Assembly (NCBI GenBank): GCA_030734395.1
Contig: JAUZTG010000020.1
Coordinates: 310,001-374,000 of the forward strand
DNA length: 64,000 bases
Direction: 5' to 3'
Origin: Sarocladium kiliense
Lineage: Eukaryota; Ascomycota; Sordariomycetes; Hypocreales; Sarocladiaceae
The translations under genes were made by a program, and so were the position numbers. Below the pieces are notes generated by a model. The model was not told the DNA's origin. It searched no databases and saw nothing but the letters and a program-made list of their open reading frames with translations. Below are positions 1 to 12,570 of this stretch, one piece after another (position 1 is the first letter of the stretch; each line of letters starts with the position of its first letter).

Positions 1-958
1 CTGCCCGATGCAGGATCGGAGCGGTGCAAGCTATCCGCAGCAGAGTAAAAGGTGATGGCACCACTCCATATAGCTTCCAGTTGTTGAACCACAACTGGAT
101 GAGCAAGGAAATGCTTTGCTGAGGCTCGAATAGCCACCTCGAGTGTTGAGGTACGGGAGGCGCTGGGAGGGTTCTTCGACTTGAGACCCGAGGCCGCTGG
201 TGGAGTGGAGGAGGGTGCACCAGGGAGGCCTTGTAGCGGGTAGAAGTCGTACGAGAGAGCATCGATGAGCTCTCGAGTCGAGTATTCTTTGAGCAGCTTA
301 AGTGCTAGGAGCTCGCAAACCTTGGCTCTTGTATTACTTGTTCCAGCATTGGCAGCATAGAGCTGAGCTTCTTTCGTAAACTGAAGACAGTTGGCCATCA
401 AAGCGTACAAGGTGGATCTCGAAAAGTGTTGAGTTCGAATCTGCTGCTGCATTGGTTTGACAAGAAATTGGGATATCTGAGGTGATCGCAGCTGATCCCA
501 TGTGAGAGTTGTTTCGGTGCGAGCAGAGACGATGATTCGGATCGCATGCGTGATGCTGTAAACAGGCAGTGTGTCTAAGTACAGTCAGCACTCAGCAAAT
601 GCTCCATGAAAAGCACATTTGTAACTCTGAAGAGGAATGACATACCCAGGTGAGAGGCAGAAAATAATGGCAGTACCGGCAAGGGTGTACGCCTCCCCGA
701 CGGCTGGCCAACTTCGTCTCCATCGTCATCCTCAGCATCGTCGTCGTCTTCGTCGTCGTCTGCTGCTTCAAAGCCAGGCATTATATCATCCTCGTGGGTA
801 TCCTCATCGTCATCGTCGGCTTCCGTAAAGTCGGCCGTAGCACGTCGTCGAGGACCTGAACTTCGCCTTCCAGGTGGGATGGAAGACGGCGAGGCACTCA
901 AGTCGCGACCAACGACGCGCCGGTTCGCGGGGCGAGAACGCAGCAGAGAAGGGAACAT
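1..958 (-). CDS. Yvc1-like vacuolar/TRP-type calcium channel, N-terminal part (cut by window edge)
   Basis: Two exons are visible: 958-646 and 574-1, with a 71-nt intron (donor GTATGT, branch CTGAC, acceptor TTAG). The reading frame is open to base 1, so the C-terminal part, including any transmembrane pore, lies outside the window. The first ~104 residues are low complexity and very acidic (runs of D and E). Exon 2 encodes a helical region with the segments TTLTWDQLRSPQ, LYALMANCLQF and RAKVCELLALKLLKEYSTRE. These resemble the cytosolic N-terminal domain of fungal Yvc1-family channels (SPR, LLxNxxQF and RAxLCEL patterns). The family releases Ca2+ from the vacuole. The ATG at 958 is chosen because the upstream ORF extension has no ATG. 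The family call rests on remembered motif patterns and the channel domain itself is not visible. Confidence 0.6.
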
Positions 959-3900
959 TGTCGAGCTGCCTGCGAGGAAGTGTGTGCTTCTTCCCGTCCG
1001 AAAAGACGCACGCGACGTCAGAGCGCCATAGAGGGACTGATGTGAGGAGCAAAGCCTCGTTTTGCTAGCGGTTGAAGCCAAGAAAAAGGGAAGAAGGAGA
1101 GGCAGAGGCCGAACAAGGCAGAGCTGGAGCACGAGGAGGGCGTTGGAACTGGCCCGGTGGGTGCAGGCGGCCTGCCGGCGTGGCTACAGGGGGCTGAGGT
1201 ACGCTAAAGTGAGGTGCAGCAGGGCATCCACAGGCTCCAAAAAGCAAATGAAGCGAGGCTCTCAGACGGCGCACACACCCGCGCTAATCCAGTGGTCATA
1301 ATAAGAAAGCATGGATTAATCTGCGTGCTCGAGGAATTCCACAAGACAGCCGTGGGGAGACGCGTGCTGCAGAGGTGATAACATGCGGGGTGCTGGAATG
1401 CTATCGAGAGTCGAGATTACGGTCAGTCTGGGGTCGGCGATTGCTGACACGGGGCTGAAGAGGCCTGCCTGGACCGATGACTGGAGGGGACACCGATGGA
1501 TGTGACACAGTTTCTCACAATTGTGGCTTCTTCTGCTGGCCATGCTCCAGTGTTGCACAGTTTCACGTCCTTGTGTCTTTCATAGTGACTGCGCTGAAGA
1601 TCGTACATTGCTTCGCTTCGACGACGTTACATGAATATACAAGTCTACCATATCGACACTATATGCGTCTGCATCTGCAAGAGCAAGATCGCTAAGGGTG
1701 GCAGGTAGGTCGCAGGCACCTTTGGTGCACGACAAGACACCATTGGTGACCTGCTCTGCCATCTCCTGCCAGCCATTCCAACCCCGATTGTTCGCCCATC
1801 GCCATCACCGCCTTTTCCAAAACATCCACCCACGTTCACGTGCATCGCGCAGCCTTCGACACCCGCATGACACCATCTCCAAGGCGCACGGCGCGGCATG
1901 CAGCATCAGGCGGGCAGCCACATGCAGCCCCCAGCATCATCATTGGATCCAGTGTGGTCCCCTATCTCGCATCCATGACATGCTGCCACCTTCTGATTCG
2001 TGCATCCCACCCCGAGTTCAGATCCCCCCATGCCTGCGAACCGGTTGGACATGTCTTATCTTGTTCAGCTGCGAGCAAGAGCTGCATTTGCTGGTTCATG
2101 GCTAGCTGGTGGGCCTGGAGATTTGGGGTTTGGGGTTTTTAACTACCGATCGATGACATTCGTCCAGGGATCTAGATCTCGTCGCGGATCCATAATCTGA
2201 TCAATCCCGTACGTCTCCTGGTGGCTGGCTATTGACGCAAGGGAAAGAAATCGGGCTTTAGCGGCACAGATCTTGCAAACGGGATGTCAGCCTCGCTTTC
2301 TGGTCTGAAGATAGCGGTGAGCGACAGGTGTGTCAACCGTTACATGGTTTGGGTTTGGCGCCATTGATCAGCGTTGCATTGTGAGCAACACTTCGCTTTC
2401 ACCAAGTTTCCTCGCCTATCTATCTGGCCAAAATAAGCAATCCCGGCCATGTTGGGTTTGCTCACGTACTGAGTACCTTAAAGCGATGTACTGGAGCTAA
2501 CTGGCTGCAAGGCTTGATGGTCAGTTGCGTAAACGTCCACGAGCAAGATCTCGACTCGAGCTCTGTTGTATATCACGAGCTGAGAGAACGAGACTTGACT
2601 AGACGAAACACATGTTCATATAGAGGAATGTCTATGCTGACCAGCCGCAATGTGTGTGAAAAACGCGGAGTTTCTGGAGTCCAACCCTAATAGATGCTTC
2701 ACGCCCCGAGCCACATGAGAAAGGTACAATGTTGAACAGTTTCGAAGAAAGGGGTCCAAGTTGAATGTTCTGTCGGTATCCGTCACTTTTGTCAAGCATC
2801 GAGTCAGATTGATTATGACCTACGCAGGCACTTCAGGATCAGTCAATTCACACTCAATGTAGTGAGCGGGGACCGTAGGTGTCGAAGCTGCTGCTGCTGC
2901 TGCTGGCCTTCGACTCTGGTGTTGTATGCTCACTACGCCCAACATCGCACCGTCGCCATCTGTAAATTTGTACCAATGCTCGCCCTCATCCCGATTGTTC
3001 ATTCCGGAACGATGTATGGTCAGTACTCACGGAGAAACGCAAGCGACAGTCCGCAATGTCTCAGAAGATAAAGTAGTGATCTCGGAGCTGCTGTGTTTGT
3101 TGAGGAGGTGTGGTGAAGTTCAAGCCAGAAGGGATTAGACTCTATGCCTTTTTGACAGCATTCGAGCCAGCCTCACTCTGCTCCCCTACTCACATCACTC
3201 TCGAGAGATCACAGTGAAGTCAATTCTATCTGGCCATCCTAAAGCCTTGTTTCCCTCACTCTTCTCCGAAGAAATGGCAATCACCTGTCTAATAGAACAG
3301 CCTGAGATTTAGCCATAGAGCCGTCCACGGCCTTGTTCAAGGCCCAGGTGGAATCAATACAGGAAACCCACATTTCGGTTCGAGGTTTCCTCAACCTCAA
3401 ACATCTGCGATGTGGTTGCCGGAGGCCGCAAGTGAGGGTAGCACTCCAGCCCCAGATAACGCATGTAGCCGGTCATCCGACTTCGAGGTTAGACATCACA
3501 TGCTAAACAGAGCCCAAGGTGGAAGTACTGATTGAAGTGTTGTGTCTTCTAGTACAGCAAGAGACTGATCATCACTTTCGTCGGTCGATGTTCGTCCGCA
3601 TCCAGCCCGAAACGCTGGCATGACGCTCCGGCAAGTGCCTTCGAACTATCCTGGGTAATATGCACTTATGATCTGGCCTCGATAACTGGCTCATCACTCT
3701 TTGGTCGCATGAGCAATCCACTGGTAGCGTCTTGCGGCTCAAAGCCTAGGGGCTGGGTTATATCCTGAGGAGGCTCGAGAAGACCAGATCTCGAATCGAT
3801 CATGGCGTGAATGCTCATCTCGGTCTACTCCTTCATCTCGATGAGGAAACTCTGCTTCCTGATACCTAGTGATCAGAGGCGCAGGTGGGTGCCCCGCGCA

Positions 3901-5897
3901 AATTCGAGAAGGAGAAGACGAGCGAGGCAGATCGGACGACGATGGCCTTGGTCTTGCAGCCCTTCGAGAATTAAGGGTGCTTCGTCGGTCCAAAATCTTG
4001 TGCTCATTCTCAAAACGAAAACTGCTGTGACAACTTATTTCAACATTGACAGAAGTATAGTTGGCGGAGACGTTTGACGCAGAAGCTCTTTCAAGGCAAT
4101 CCCCCCAATGTTGATCGTTCTACAATTCAGAACCCTCTGATTTTAGCTGCAGCGCTTGTGTGTCGAGGGCGTATAGTTGATCTCGCAAGGCTCCGCAACA
4201 TATGTCCTGCAATTGGATCTTACTGTCAATTGTCAGCAGCAACAGTGCGGGTTCGAGGACGGGAGGACTGCGGGGCACAAGATCTTTGATGACGGCTAGC
4301 CCCACATCGAAGCCGGGGTAGCTCGCGCCACACCATGCCAGGAACGCGTCTTGCGCCACATCACCTGCGCCACAGAGGCGAGGTGAGATGAGAGATCAAG
4401 CGGCACAACAAATCCGAAGCTTCAATGTCAATTCGAGATCTTAGGTTACTGGGTGTCTCAAAAGAGTCTGGACAAAACCTTGTATGCTTTGGTAGGCAAA
4501 GTTGTTCCCCACCATCAGCTCCACGCGCGAGTATTTTGGATGCGTGGTGTGCATGCGTTGAAATTGGTGCATAATGACCCAAAGTAGGATTGCAATGTAC
4601 GTGAACTGACGCTAATTTATCCGGTCCTGCGCGTTGAAACGCCTATAAACAAAGTGACATCACATCCAACCAAGGCTTCGGTATTGAGTCGCTCTCAGAT
4701 CCAGACATTGATCATTTGTAGCCGTGATTTTGCGCAGCTACCGAGCCGAGCCGGTAGTTGGGCCCCGGGTAAGGCAATCCACCGCTAGAGCACTCTGAAG
4801 GCTGTGGATGCTGAGGATCACGAAATAAGCGCGAACCCCGGTCCTAGGACCCAGGCGTGTGGCGCGAGTCTGTACGACCAGGGGAAAGATGATGCAGGTC
4901 AGAGCGGCAGCGAACCGAGTGGCGCGATACAGGCAATGCAGCTGGAGATCAGGTCAATGCTGGGCTTGTGCCACTCTGGACCCCGTCTTCATCCACATCG
5001 CGTCTGGACGTTGGAACAGAGCATAGTTTGCGTCTTTCTGGTTCTTCGACGTCTCTTTGGTCGTTCGATTTGGCTGGACTGTCATCCCTTGTCATCACTA
5101 TCGACTGGGAGATGGAGTCAACAAATCTGCAGGGGTACCGACACGAGGGGCGCATGGGGGTCACCTTGGGCCGCCTTCAGTGGTTGCCGTGCCTGAATTG
5201 CAGTCTGCAGCCCACCGGCAGCCGCCCGTCTCCCACCCACCACCAACCAATCATCACCCCCTTACCCACCTTGGCAGGCACCTGCCCCTGGCGCTCTTCA
5301 TTTCGACCCATCGACTCCCCCCTCGCCTCGTCCATCCACCAGTCCACTTGCGATACCCTCGTCCGTTCCCTTTTGTCAGTCATCCCCACACTCATTTTCA
5401 ATTGTCACCCTGCCTGGGCCATTCCCTTTTCTCAGGCTTCTTTCCTCGTCTCTTATTGTCTCTCTGCTTCAGCCTGCATTGTCGCCAAACGGAAACCATT
5501 ACTTCGACTCCGATTCCGAATCCAGCTTCAACTCCATCAACAAGAGTACACTGTGTCCGCAGCCCGCGAGGCCATCCACTCCTCTCGTTTCACCCTCTCA
5601 GGCTGCTCGATGAAACATTTGCCCGGATCCCCCTCAGCGCTCTTATCCTTCAACGGCCTCCCACCCTTGTTGAGACACCGATCAGCCTGAAGAGACAGCT
5701 GCCGAGTCGTTTATTGCTTACTACTGCAATTCATCTTCTACCCACGCATTGGAACCTCAGACAATCCCTCCTCTGGCTGGATCGAAGGGGTTCCCCCACG
5801 ACCGTCATACAGCATTCCACAGCTATCGCCTATATCGCCTGGCTGCTCATCCATTCCAGTCCTCCCCAAAATACCATATCGGCCTGATCCGCCGGGG
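959..5897. other. Intergenic region, about 4.9 kb, no supported gene
   Basis: No ORF here has recognisable domains or a convincing exon chain. A CTG microsatellite of about six units lies near 2888-2905. Weak minus-strand coding-like stretches occur at 3739-3993 and 4120-4359, but they begin with non-ATG codons and I could not join them into a gene. From about 5200 to 5890 the plus strand is strongly C/T-rich. That is typical of the promoter and leader of a filamentous-fungal gene, here the Gyp5-type gene that starts at 5898. The left end must hold the promoter of the Yvc1-like gene. Confidence 0.5.
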
Positions 5898-8896
5898 ATG
5901 GACGCCGGTCATGATTCTCTCGTCACCGTCAGGCTGTCCGAGCCTCCGATCCTGACAGTCGACACAACTCTCGCCGAGGCTCACGAGCAACAACCCGTTC
6001 GTCCTGCCACCATCATGAGTCCTAACGATAATTCTATCGCCGGGACACCTGGCACCGTGAACACCGCCGAAACGGCAACACCCCGCGACTCCCTTGTGCA
6101 ACTTCCTGGGCCCGACGGCAGCCGCACATTGGAGGAAGAGCTAGGTGCTTGCGCCGACGACGACGAACCTCGACCCAGCCTCTCATCGGAAGACCAAGAT
6201 GAGGTCAACTGGGAGCAGTTAGAAAAGACAGAGGACGAACAGACAAAGGACGAAGAGACTGACAACGTAAGGAGGATCTCCATGGTGTCGCCCTGGATAT
6301 TCGCTTTGAATCCTCTGCTAATCCAGTCAATAGTCAACAGCTCTCCTGCTTGCACGGCTCGAGCAGGAAAACGCGAAACTGGCTACCAACCCGAAGAGCG
6401 TCAAGGTCGAAGCCGTTGAGCAGTCCTCCAGCAGCAAGCCCCGGCCACCATCTATGGCTCAGCTTCGACAAATGGTTACCGGACCGACACCACCCAGCTT
6501 GCGATACTCAATGTTGCCTCCGCCTCCGATGACAGACTTGGAATTCTATGCAGCTCTCGTCAAAGACTACCAACAGACGGCTGCTCGGCTCCCTACACTT
6601 TTGTCCAACAAGATAAGGAAGGGTATCCCGCCACCACTCCGCGGTGTTGTCTGGCAGAGCATGTCTGGTGCTCGAGACGCTTTGCTCGAAGACCAGTACG
6701 AACGCTTTGGAGGAGAGTCTAGTCCCTACGAGCTTATCATAGGAAAGGATCTAGGTCGAAGCTTTCCCGGCGTTGACATGTTCCGTGATCCTGACGGTGA
6801 TGGACAGCGCATGCTTGGTCGCGTGCTCAAGTCTTTCAGTCTTTACGATACCAAGATTGGATACTGCCAGGGCCTAGCATTTCTCGTTGGTCCACTGTTG
6901 ATGCACATGCCTGATAAACAGGCTTTCTGTGTTCTCGTTCGGTGAGTGGTCTCCAACAATCCATCCCAATTCGCCTCCTCTCATACTCACATGCTGTAGT
7001 CTGATGGAACGCTACGATCTTCGTTCTTGTTTCCTACCAGATCTTTCCGGACTCCACGTTCGCATTTATCAATTCAGAGAACTACTTCGCCAGCTATTGC
7101 CTGAGCTTGCGGCACATCTAGAGGAGCTACAAGTCGATCCTGCCTACGTCTCTCAATGGTTTCTCAGCTTTTTCGCGGTCACCTGTCCTCTGCCGATGCT
7201 GTTCCGTATCTACGATGTCATCTTTGCCGAAGGCGCATCCGAGACGCTGATGCGGGTCGCGTTGTCGTTGATGAGGAAGAACGAGGCCCGCTTGTTAGCG
7301 TGCACGGAGCTCGAGGATGCGATGCAACTTCTCCTGTCTCGGGGTTTGTGGGACTGCTACCATTACAATGCAGACGAATTCGTCCAAGACTTCGCAAGTC
7401 TGACAGGGGAGGTGTCGCGGGAAAAATTGTCGCACCTTGAACAGGGATACAGGGAATCCCTGATCGCGACAGCCAACACCGTCCGAACGTCGGCCATCAC
7501 CACAGCTGCGTCGCGTTTCCTCGGGCGCATCTGGGCTACCTCAACTGTTCTCTCTCCCAAATCAACTTTGAGCCCTGGACTTGCTGCACCATCACGACCT
7601 CTGAGCTTACTGCGTCGCAGCACCTCCAAGCAAAGCCTAGCATCTACTCTGAATTCCATGGAGGCTGGCTCAAACAGTGTTCTGAGCTCGACATCCACAG
7701 ACGCAACGCATATGTCCAGAGACTCGGCTAACACTGAGGACGAGTCAGGGAGCCGTGAATCTACACCTGTGGGACTCAAGGCGGCAGTCAGTACGAAGAC
7801 GACAGAAGACCGGCACCTCCACAGCCAGATCGAAGACTTGTTGACGGCGTTGAGTGAGCTGCAGCGCGACCACGCTCTCTTGACAAGTCAACTGCAGCGC
7901 GAACGTGAGGACCGCGAGGAGGACCGAAAAGCAGTGCAATCGCTTCTTGAAGCCTTGAAACAGCAAGATGGGTCACCCGAATCGAGCGAAGAATCCGAGG
8001 CTACAAACGATGCGAATGAAGCGGACGAGAAGCCAGATGAGAAGTCCGACGAGAAGCCTCATGAAAAGGCTGTTGCGCCCACACTGGATGAAATGGTCGA
8101 GCAGGTGCAAAATCGCTTCTTTGTGGACGGGAAACGGCCTCGATCATCGCTTATGCACACAAAACTTCAGCTTCGCGACGAGCTAGTCAGTGCTAAGGAG
8201 CAGCTTACGGGAGCCATGGCACAATCTCAGGAACTCAGCCGTCGTATACACGAGCAAGACCAAGAGCTGGCGACGCTCAAAGACCAGGTCAGAGAGAGCC
8301 ATGCCCACGTACGAGGCTTGCATCAGGACAAGCAGAGGTTGGAGAAGCAAGTACACAATATGCGAGCGCGGTCATCATCCGCTTCCGGAAACGACGCAGC
8401 CGGCCGGGATGGAGGCGCGGACTGGAGCGCCAAGGGACCGGCAGGTGGATTGCGAGAATTGAAGCTGGGGCGTAGCAAGTCCTCACCATCGCAGCCTGCG
8501 GGATTCAACAGGAGGATCTCCTCCATGCCGAGAGGTCACGAATCTTTGGTCCCGAGTGTCACGACATCATCAGCTGTTGGCCCAACCAACGAACACGACG
8601 GGTTGCTCCTTGAACTGGTTCAAGCCAAGACGGCCGAGGCGATCGCGAAGCAAGAAGCGGAAGAAGCCAAGCAGAAGCTTGAGGCGTTGCGGAAGGCATG
8701 TGGCCTCGCTCCGGGAGACACACCAACCGGTGTCTCAACCGCAGCTGCTGGGGCTGCCGGTGCCGCCATGGGTGTATTCGGTCGCCTCACAGGGCAGGCA
8801 ACGGCTCTCCCATCAAGCGAATCACAACAAAAGCTCGCAACAGCTCCGGCAGCAGGGAACACTGCTAGCGGGGGCTTCTGGGGATGGAGAAGGTGA
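5898..8896 (+). CDS. GYP5: TBC-domain Rab GTPase-activating protein, Gyp5 type
   Basis: Exons are 5898-6266, 6334-6941 and 7000-8896, giving 957 aa. Gyp5-class proteins stimulate GTP hydrolysis on Ypt/Rab GTPases in exocytic traffic. Residues 1-~200 are acidic and disordered. The TBC domain begins near residue 215 (NKIRKGIPPPLRG, as expected for TBC motif entry). It contains the arginine finger in KDLGRSFP (Arg ~265) and the glutamine finger in YCQG (Gln ~302), so both catalytic residues are present. It ends near residue 440. The C-terminal half is low complexity, with heptad-rich coiled coil around residues 600-870 and a Gly/Ala-rich tail. The order disordered-TBC-coiled coil and the length match fungal Gyp5. 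An internal ATG at 6015 is possible, but 5898 is the first ATG after the pyrimidine-rich leader in this frame. Confidence 0.85.
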
Positions 8897-9408
8897 TCTA
8901 CGAAGAAGAGCTGGACATGAGAGGGAGCAGGAGGATGAGCAGTAATACCCAGAGAGACGGCCGGTGAAGGTTGGCAGGCCGGATGTTGGGTCTAATGAGA
9001 GGGCTCTCATCCATCTTTTGAGCTGGGACAACTATCGGGTGCAACTTGCAGCATGCATGCAAACATTGAACAACATTGGAAGCAAGGCGTTATAGGTTTC
9101 TTGGGAGACACATCAACAGAATGTAAAGACATTTCACATATGCAAGCTGGCCTCTTATTATGTGAAGACATGGCGTGGTGTCGTTGGTGAGACGACTGAC
9201 AACAGGGGAATGTAAGGTGGAGCCCCTGGGTTTCGGAGGGTTTAAGGGAAAGGGTAATCTTCTCTTGATCCGCCCGCGTTGTATGGACATAGCTAAACAT
9301 GTAGCATCACTGTGTAATAAAAAGAAATAACTTAGTAGAATAGTATGCGCGGGCATCGTCTAAATGGGACAAAAAATTAGGATAATGGAGGTCAAGCAAA
9401 AAATAAAC
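8897..9408. other. Downstream flank of the GYP5-type gene
   Basis: This stretch holds the presumed 3' UTR of the TBC gene, followed by A/T-richer sequence up to the tRNA. No ORF with recognisable content was seen on either strand. Confidence 0.5.
9398..9403 (-). terminator. RNA polymerase III terminator of tRNA-Leu
   Basis: A run of six T on the minus strand begins six bases after the tRNA 3' end, the usual Pol III stop signal. Confidence 0.8.
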
Positions 9409-9515
9409 TGCCCAGTATCGGATTCGAACCGATGAGACTCTCGTCATATGTGTATCCCGGCTAAAGGAAGCATTGCAGCTTGAAACATACGCCTTAACCA
9501 CTCGGCCAACGGGGC
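9409..9515 (-). tRNA. tRNA-Leu(CAA) with intron
   Basis: The minus strand reads G1 at 9515 through discriminator A73 at 9409. The D-arm is TGGCCGAGTGGTTAAGGCG. The anticodon stem pairs TATGT with ACATA around the loop TTCAAG...C, giving anticodon CAA. A long variable arm (GAC/GTC stem) shows a class II tRNA. The T-arm is ATCGG-TTCGAAT-CCGAT. A 26-nt intron (9478-9453) sits one base 3' of the anticodon, at the canonical 37/38 site. Leucine CAA tRNAs commonly carry introns in fungi. The acceptor stem has one C-U mismatch (position 5 against 68). The mature length is 81 nt without CCA. Confidence 0.9.
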
Positions 9516-9659
9516 ATTTTATGGGTGGAAGTAATTCCATAGGCCACATGGAAATTTTGCTCACTTTAGGCATTATATACCTTGCCAAGGATCGCTTTGC
9601 GGACCGCGAGCATTGCTCATACTACAGCGAAGCACCGCACAGCCATACGCAGCCATAGG

Positions 9660-9860
9660 GACCCGAAAAGGGTTTCTAATTCTATACCGCTTCTATTTCT
9701 TAAAGATGCTGCTAAAGTTGATCTCGGTTTAGTCTCAGTATTCGGGCTTAATAAAGTACACGTTGCCTAGCTACGCTTACTAGGCAGCATGCTCTTCTAC
9801 TGAGAGCGTTGGCTTTTGCTTAATAGCACGTTTCTATGCTTATTAGGCATTGAAGCATCA
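9660..9860. repeat. TA-rich stretch, possible mutated transposon relic
   Basis: This segment is clearly richer in A/T and in TpA steps than its surroundings and has no coding potential. It holds the short inverted match CCTAG...CTAGG near 9767-9785. Position beside a tRNA gene and TpA enrichment fit an old retroelement fragment altered by repeat-induced point mutation. That reading is inference, because no terminal repeats or target-site duplications were identified. Confidence 0.25.
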
Positions 9861-11225
9861 ACCTTGGTCGCAGCTGCAACGGCGGTGTTTCGTGAGTTGG
9901 TCGGCATTTTTGGGTGATGGGGCAGGGGAAACCAAGCCTTACGTAAGGCGACAAGGCGGGCTTCTGAGGCCAGGCCTCTATCACATGCATCAAGCACAAG
10001 CCAGGGTTCAAAGGGAAATGACCCTGTCGCCAGGACTGCGGGTCGGCAGGATTGGGAGAAATCTTTGCCATACCACATTAGGTGCGGTGAGGCCCGAGAG
10101 CCCAAAGTCCAACAACTGCCTAAAGCTGTGAGCGCGAAAGGACAGGTGGAGTTTCAGATCGAGCGAGAGGAGAAGAGAAGGGAGAGGTAGCAGGGCATCG
10201 GATGACGACAGTGTAGAGTTTCAGTCGTAGCGGCCGAGCTGAGCGAAAGATCGGGAGCTTGATCCTGAAATCCTGATGTGTGGCGCGCTCTGCTGTGACG
10301 AAAGGGTGGGGCTTATCAGGGACCATTCTGCCCGGAGGTACCTGCAGATCGCGCTGTAGTACGCTGAAGTTGAAGTACCGTCTGGCGTCAGTGGGGCTGG
10401 TTCGTGCAGCAAACCCGTTGCTGTGGCACACACCTGTGAAATGATGAGTACTGAGTGATGACGGGTGGTTCTGTAGCAAATAGTATAGGAGGCATTAGGT
10501 ACGGCAGGGGCAGAGGCAACGAAGCATCACCAGAAGAATAGGCAACGAAAGGACAGATTGAAGCTGGTCCAGCTGTAGGTGACTGTGAATTAGTGACGAA
10601 GCTTTGATCGCTGTGCCACGGGCAGACACACTGACACCCCCCAAGCCACATCATCCGGCCCCCCTTCTTAGAAGCAAGCACATCATTCAGTCATTACCTC
10701 AGTCCTGGTGCATCCATCACCTGCTTTTTTGTTGCTACTGCCACTGCCTACTGCTAGAGCTGCTCCAGGTCCTCCCTCCTCCCACTGCTGGCGTCATTGC
10801 TGCCACCACTAGCCTCCTACTACTATTCCCACCATCCATCCACCTCCCTCTGGTCGCCTGCTTTCTTTCTTCCCTCCTCCTCCTCTACCACCGCACAAAC
10901 AGACAACGCTGTTCTCCTACAACCCCAGCTATTTTCTGCCACAGCATCATCACCCTGTTGCTCAGCTTCTTCTTCAACCAGGTATGTTCGATACTGTTTG
11001 AAGCTACGTGCGGTAGACAGGGTAGCCCCCTTATCTGCCACACCCATCGCGCGCACACACATATTTACCTTTGCTCCCCCTCCCTTCGTCGTTGCCCCGT
11101 CTGTTCCGAACCCTTTCGACCTGACAATCTCCTACTAGCTTTCAGGAACTCAACACACGGGCTCTCCGATCGGCGCGTAGCACCTTCAAATACACTCGAC
11201 ATATATCACACACACAGCTCTCGTC
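9861..11225. other. Promoter and leader region of the reticulon gene
   Basis: The first part (to about 10600) has no recognisable gene. Minus-strand ORFs at 10120-10479 and 10388-10681 have no domain-like composition. From about 10640 to 11220 the plus strand is rich in C/T and CCT/CTC repeats, ending with a CACACACA leader directly before the ATG at 11226. That is typical of a strong fungal promoter and 5' UTR. The leader may itself contain an intron (GTATGT at about 10981). Confidence 0.45.
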
Positions 11226-12570
11226 ATGGCTGATACTGCTGATGCCGGTGCTGGCGGCTCTCTCTTTGAGAGCACCAAGGCTAGTAAGTTGCACCTCAAC
11301 ACGATCTGGGCTCCCGCTCTCGTTCTCGCGCACGCAGCCAAGCAGCACTGCAACATGATGCGACTGCTCTTCGCTGTCGCAGCATAACATTTGGTAGCCC
11401 TCCGTCATGACATTCAAGACTGACCTTCCCTCCCACAGACGCCGCCGCTGCCTACAACTCCGTCACAAGTGGTCAGTCCCCTCCTAGGACGCCCATCACA
11501 TGAGCACGTGCTCATTCTGAAGACATGTCGACTGACCTTACTCTCAGGCCCCGTTGCCCAAAACGTGCAAGACCATGCTCAGAAAACTGGCGACGAGTTC
11601 TCCAACCTTGCTGCCTCTCGCAGGACACCCGCCAACCCTGCTGCCACTGGCCAACCCCTGACACACTACCACTCCTTCTTCTCTGAGCTCCTGTCTTGGA
11701 AGAACCCTCGTACGTCTCAGCAATATTTGCTTACCTACCGAATCCTTGAGGCGCATTCCGTTGACCTCGTCTACTCATAGGTGCCTCTGCCATTGCCTAT
11801 GCCGGCATCGTTACTTTGATCTTCGCCGCTCGATACCTCGACATCCTCCGCTGGGGCTTCAAGCTATCCTCATGGACGCTCTTTGCCGCCGTCGCGGCTG
11901 AGGCCACTGGCAAGTTCGTCCTTAACAGCGGTCTGACCTCCCAGGTCCGCCCCCGCCGCTACTACACGGTTTCACGTGAGACCCTGGATGGCGCTATTGG
12001 CGATGTCCATGAGCTCATCAACTTCTTCGTGATTGAGGCCCAGCGTATTCTCTTTGTTGAAAACATTTGGGCTTCCACTGCTGTGAGTGACCCAATTCCT
12101 GTCCCATTGGGCGCAAATACTGAGTAATGAAGGCTTGTGTTACCGCCTACCTCTCGTACCACCTCGTCAAGCTCGTCCCTTACTGGGGCCTTGCTCTCGT
12201 TGCCACCACTATGGCCTTTTTCATTCCTCTTGTCTATACTTCTAACCAAGAGCTGATTGATGAGCACCTCAAGAGCGCCTCCGACGTCATCAACGCTCAG
12301 ACCGCCCAGGTCCAGGGTGTTGTGCAGAAGCAAGCCGAGCACGTCACTTCTTTGACCAAGCAGTATGCTGGTGACTACACTGGCAAGGTCCAGGAGATGC
12401 TCCGTGGCAAGGGCTCCAACCCCGCCCCGACCACCGAGACCATCGGCAAGCAGCCCGAGTACGTCCCCAAGGACTCGGCGTTCCCGACTGCCCCCGTCAA
12501 CGAGCCGGTCGCCGACAAGGTTCCCGAGATCCCCGCCGTTCCTGAGGAGGAGCCTCTGATCGCCACCTAA
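11226..12570 (+). CDS. RTN1: Reticulon-domain ER membrane-shaping protein
   Basis: Five exons: 11226-11283, 11439-11471, 11548-11709, 11781-12082 and 12133-12570, total 330 aa. Reticulons insert hydrophobic hairpins into the outer ER leaflet and keep tubules curved. The domain starts near residue 72 with the family signature SFFSELLSWKNP, followed by hydrophobic hairpin 1 (SAIAYAGIVTLIFAARYLDIL). A linker contains HELINFFVIEAQRILFVEN. Hairpin 2 is KLVPYWGLALVATTMAFFIPLVY. A helical segment and a Pro/Glu-rich tail ending PLIAT follow. Exons 1 and 2 are very short (58 and 33 nt). All four junctions keep the frame and have standard borders. A large antisense ORF here is treated as a shadow. Confidence 0.9.

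Noticed and set aside
4120..4359. Minus-strand 79-codon ORF
   Set aside because: Starts with GTG; I could not connect it to other exons, and no domain is recognisable.
5057..5887. 276-codon ORF just before GYP5
   Set aside because: Made of pyrimidine-rich leader sequence (Pro/Leu/Ser/His text), no ATG-led conserved protein, and the same pattern is seen in leaders of other genes here.
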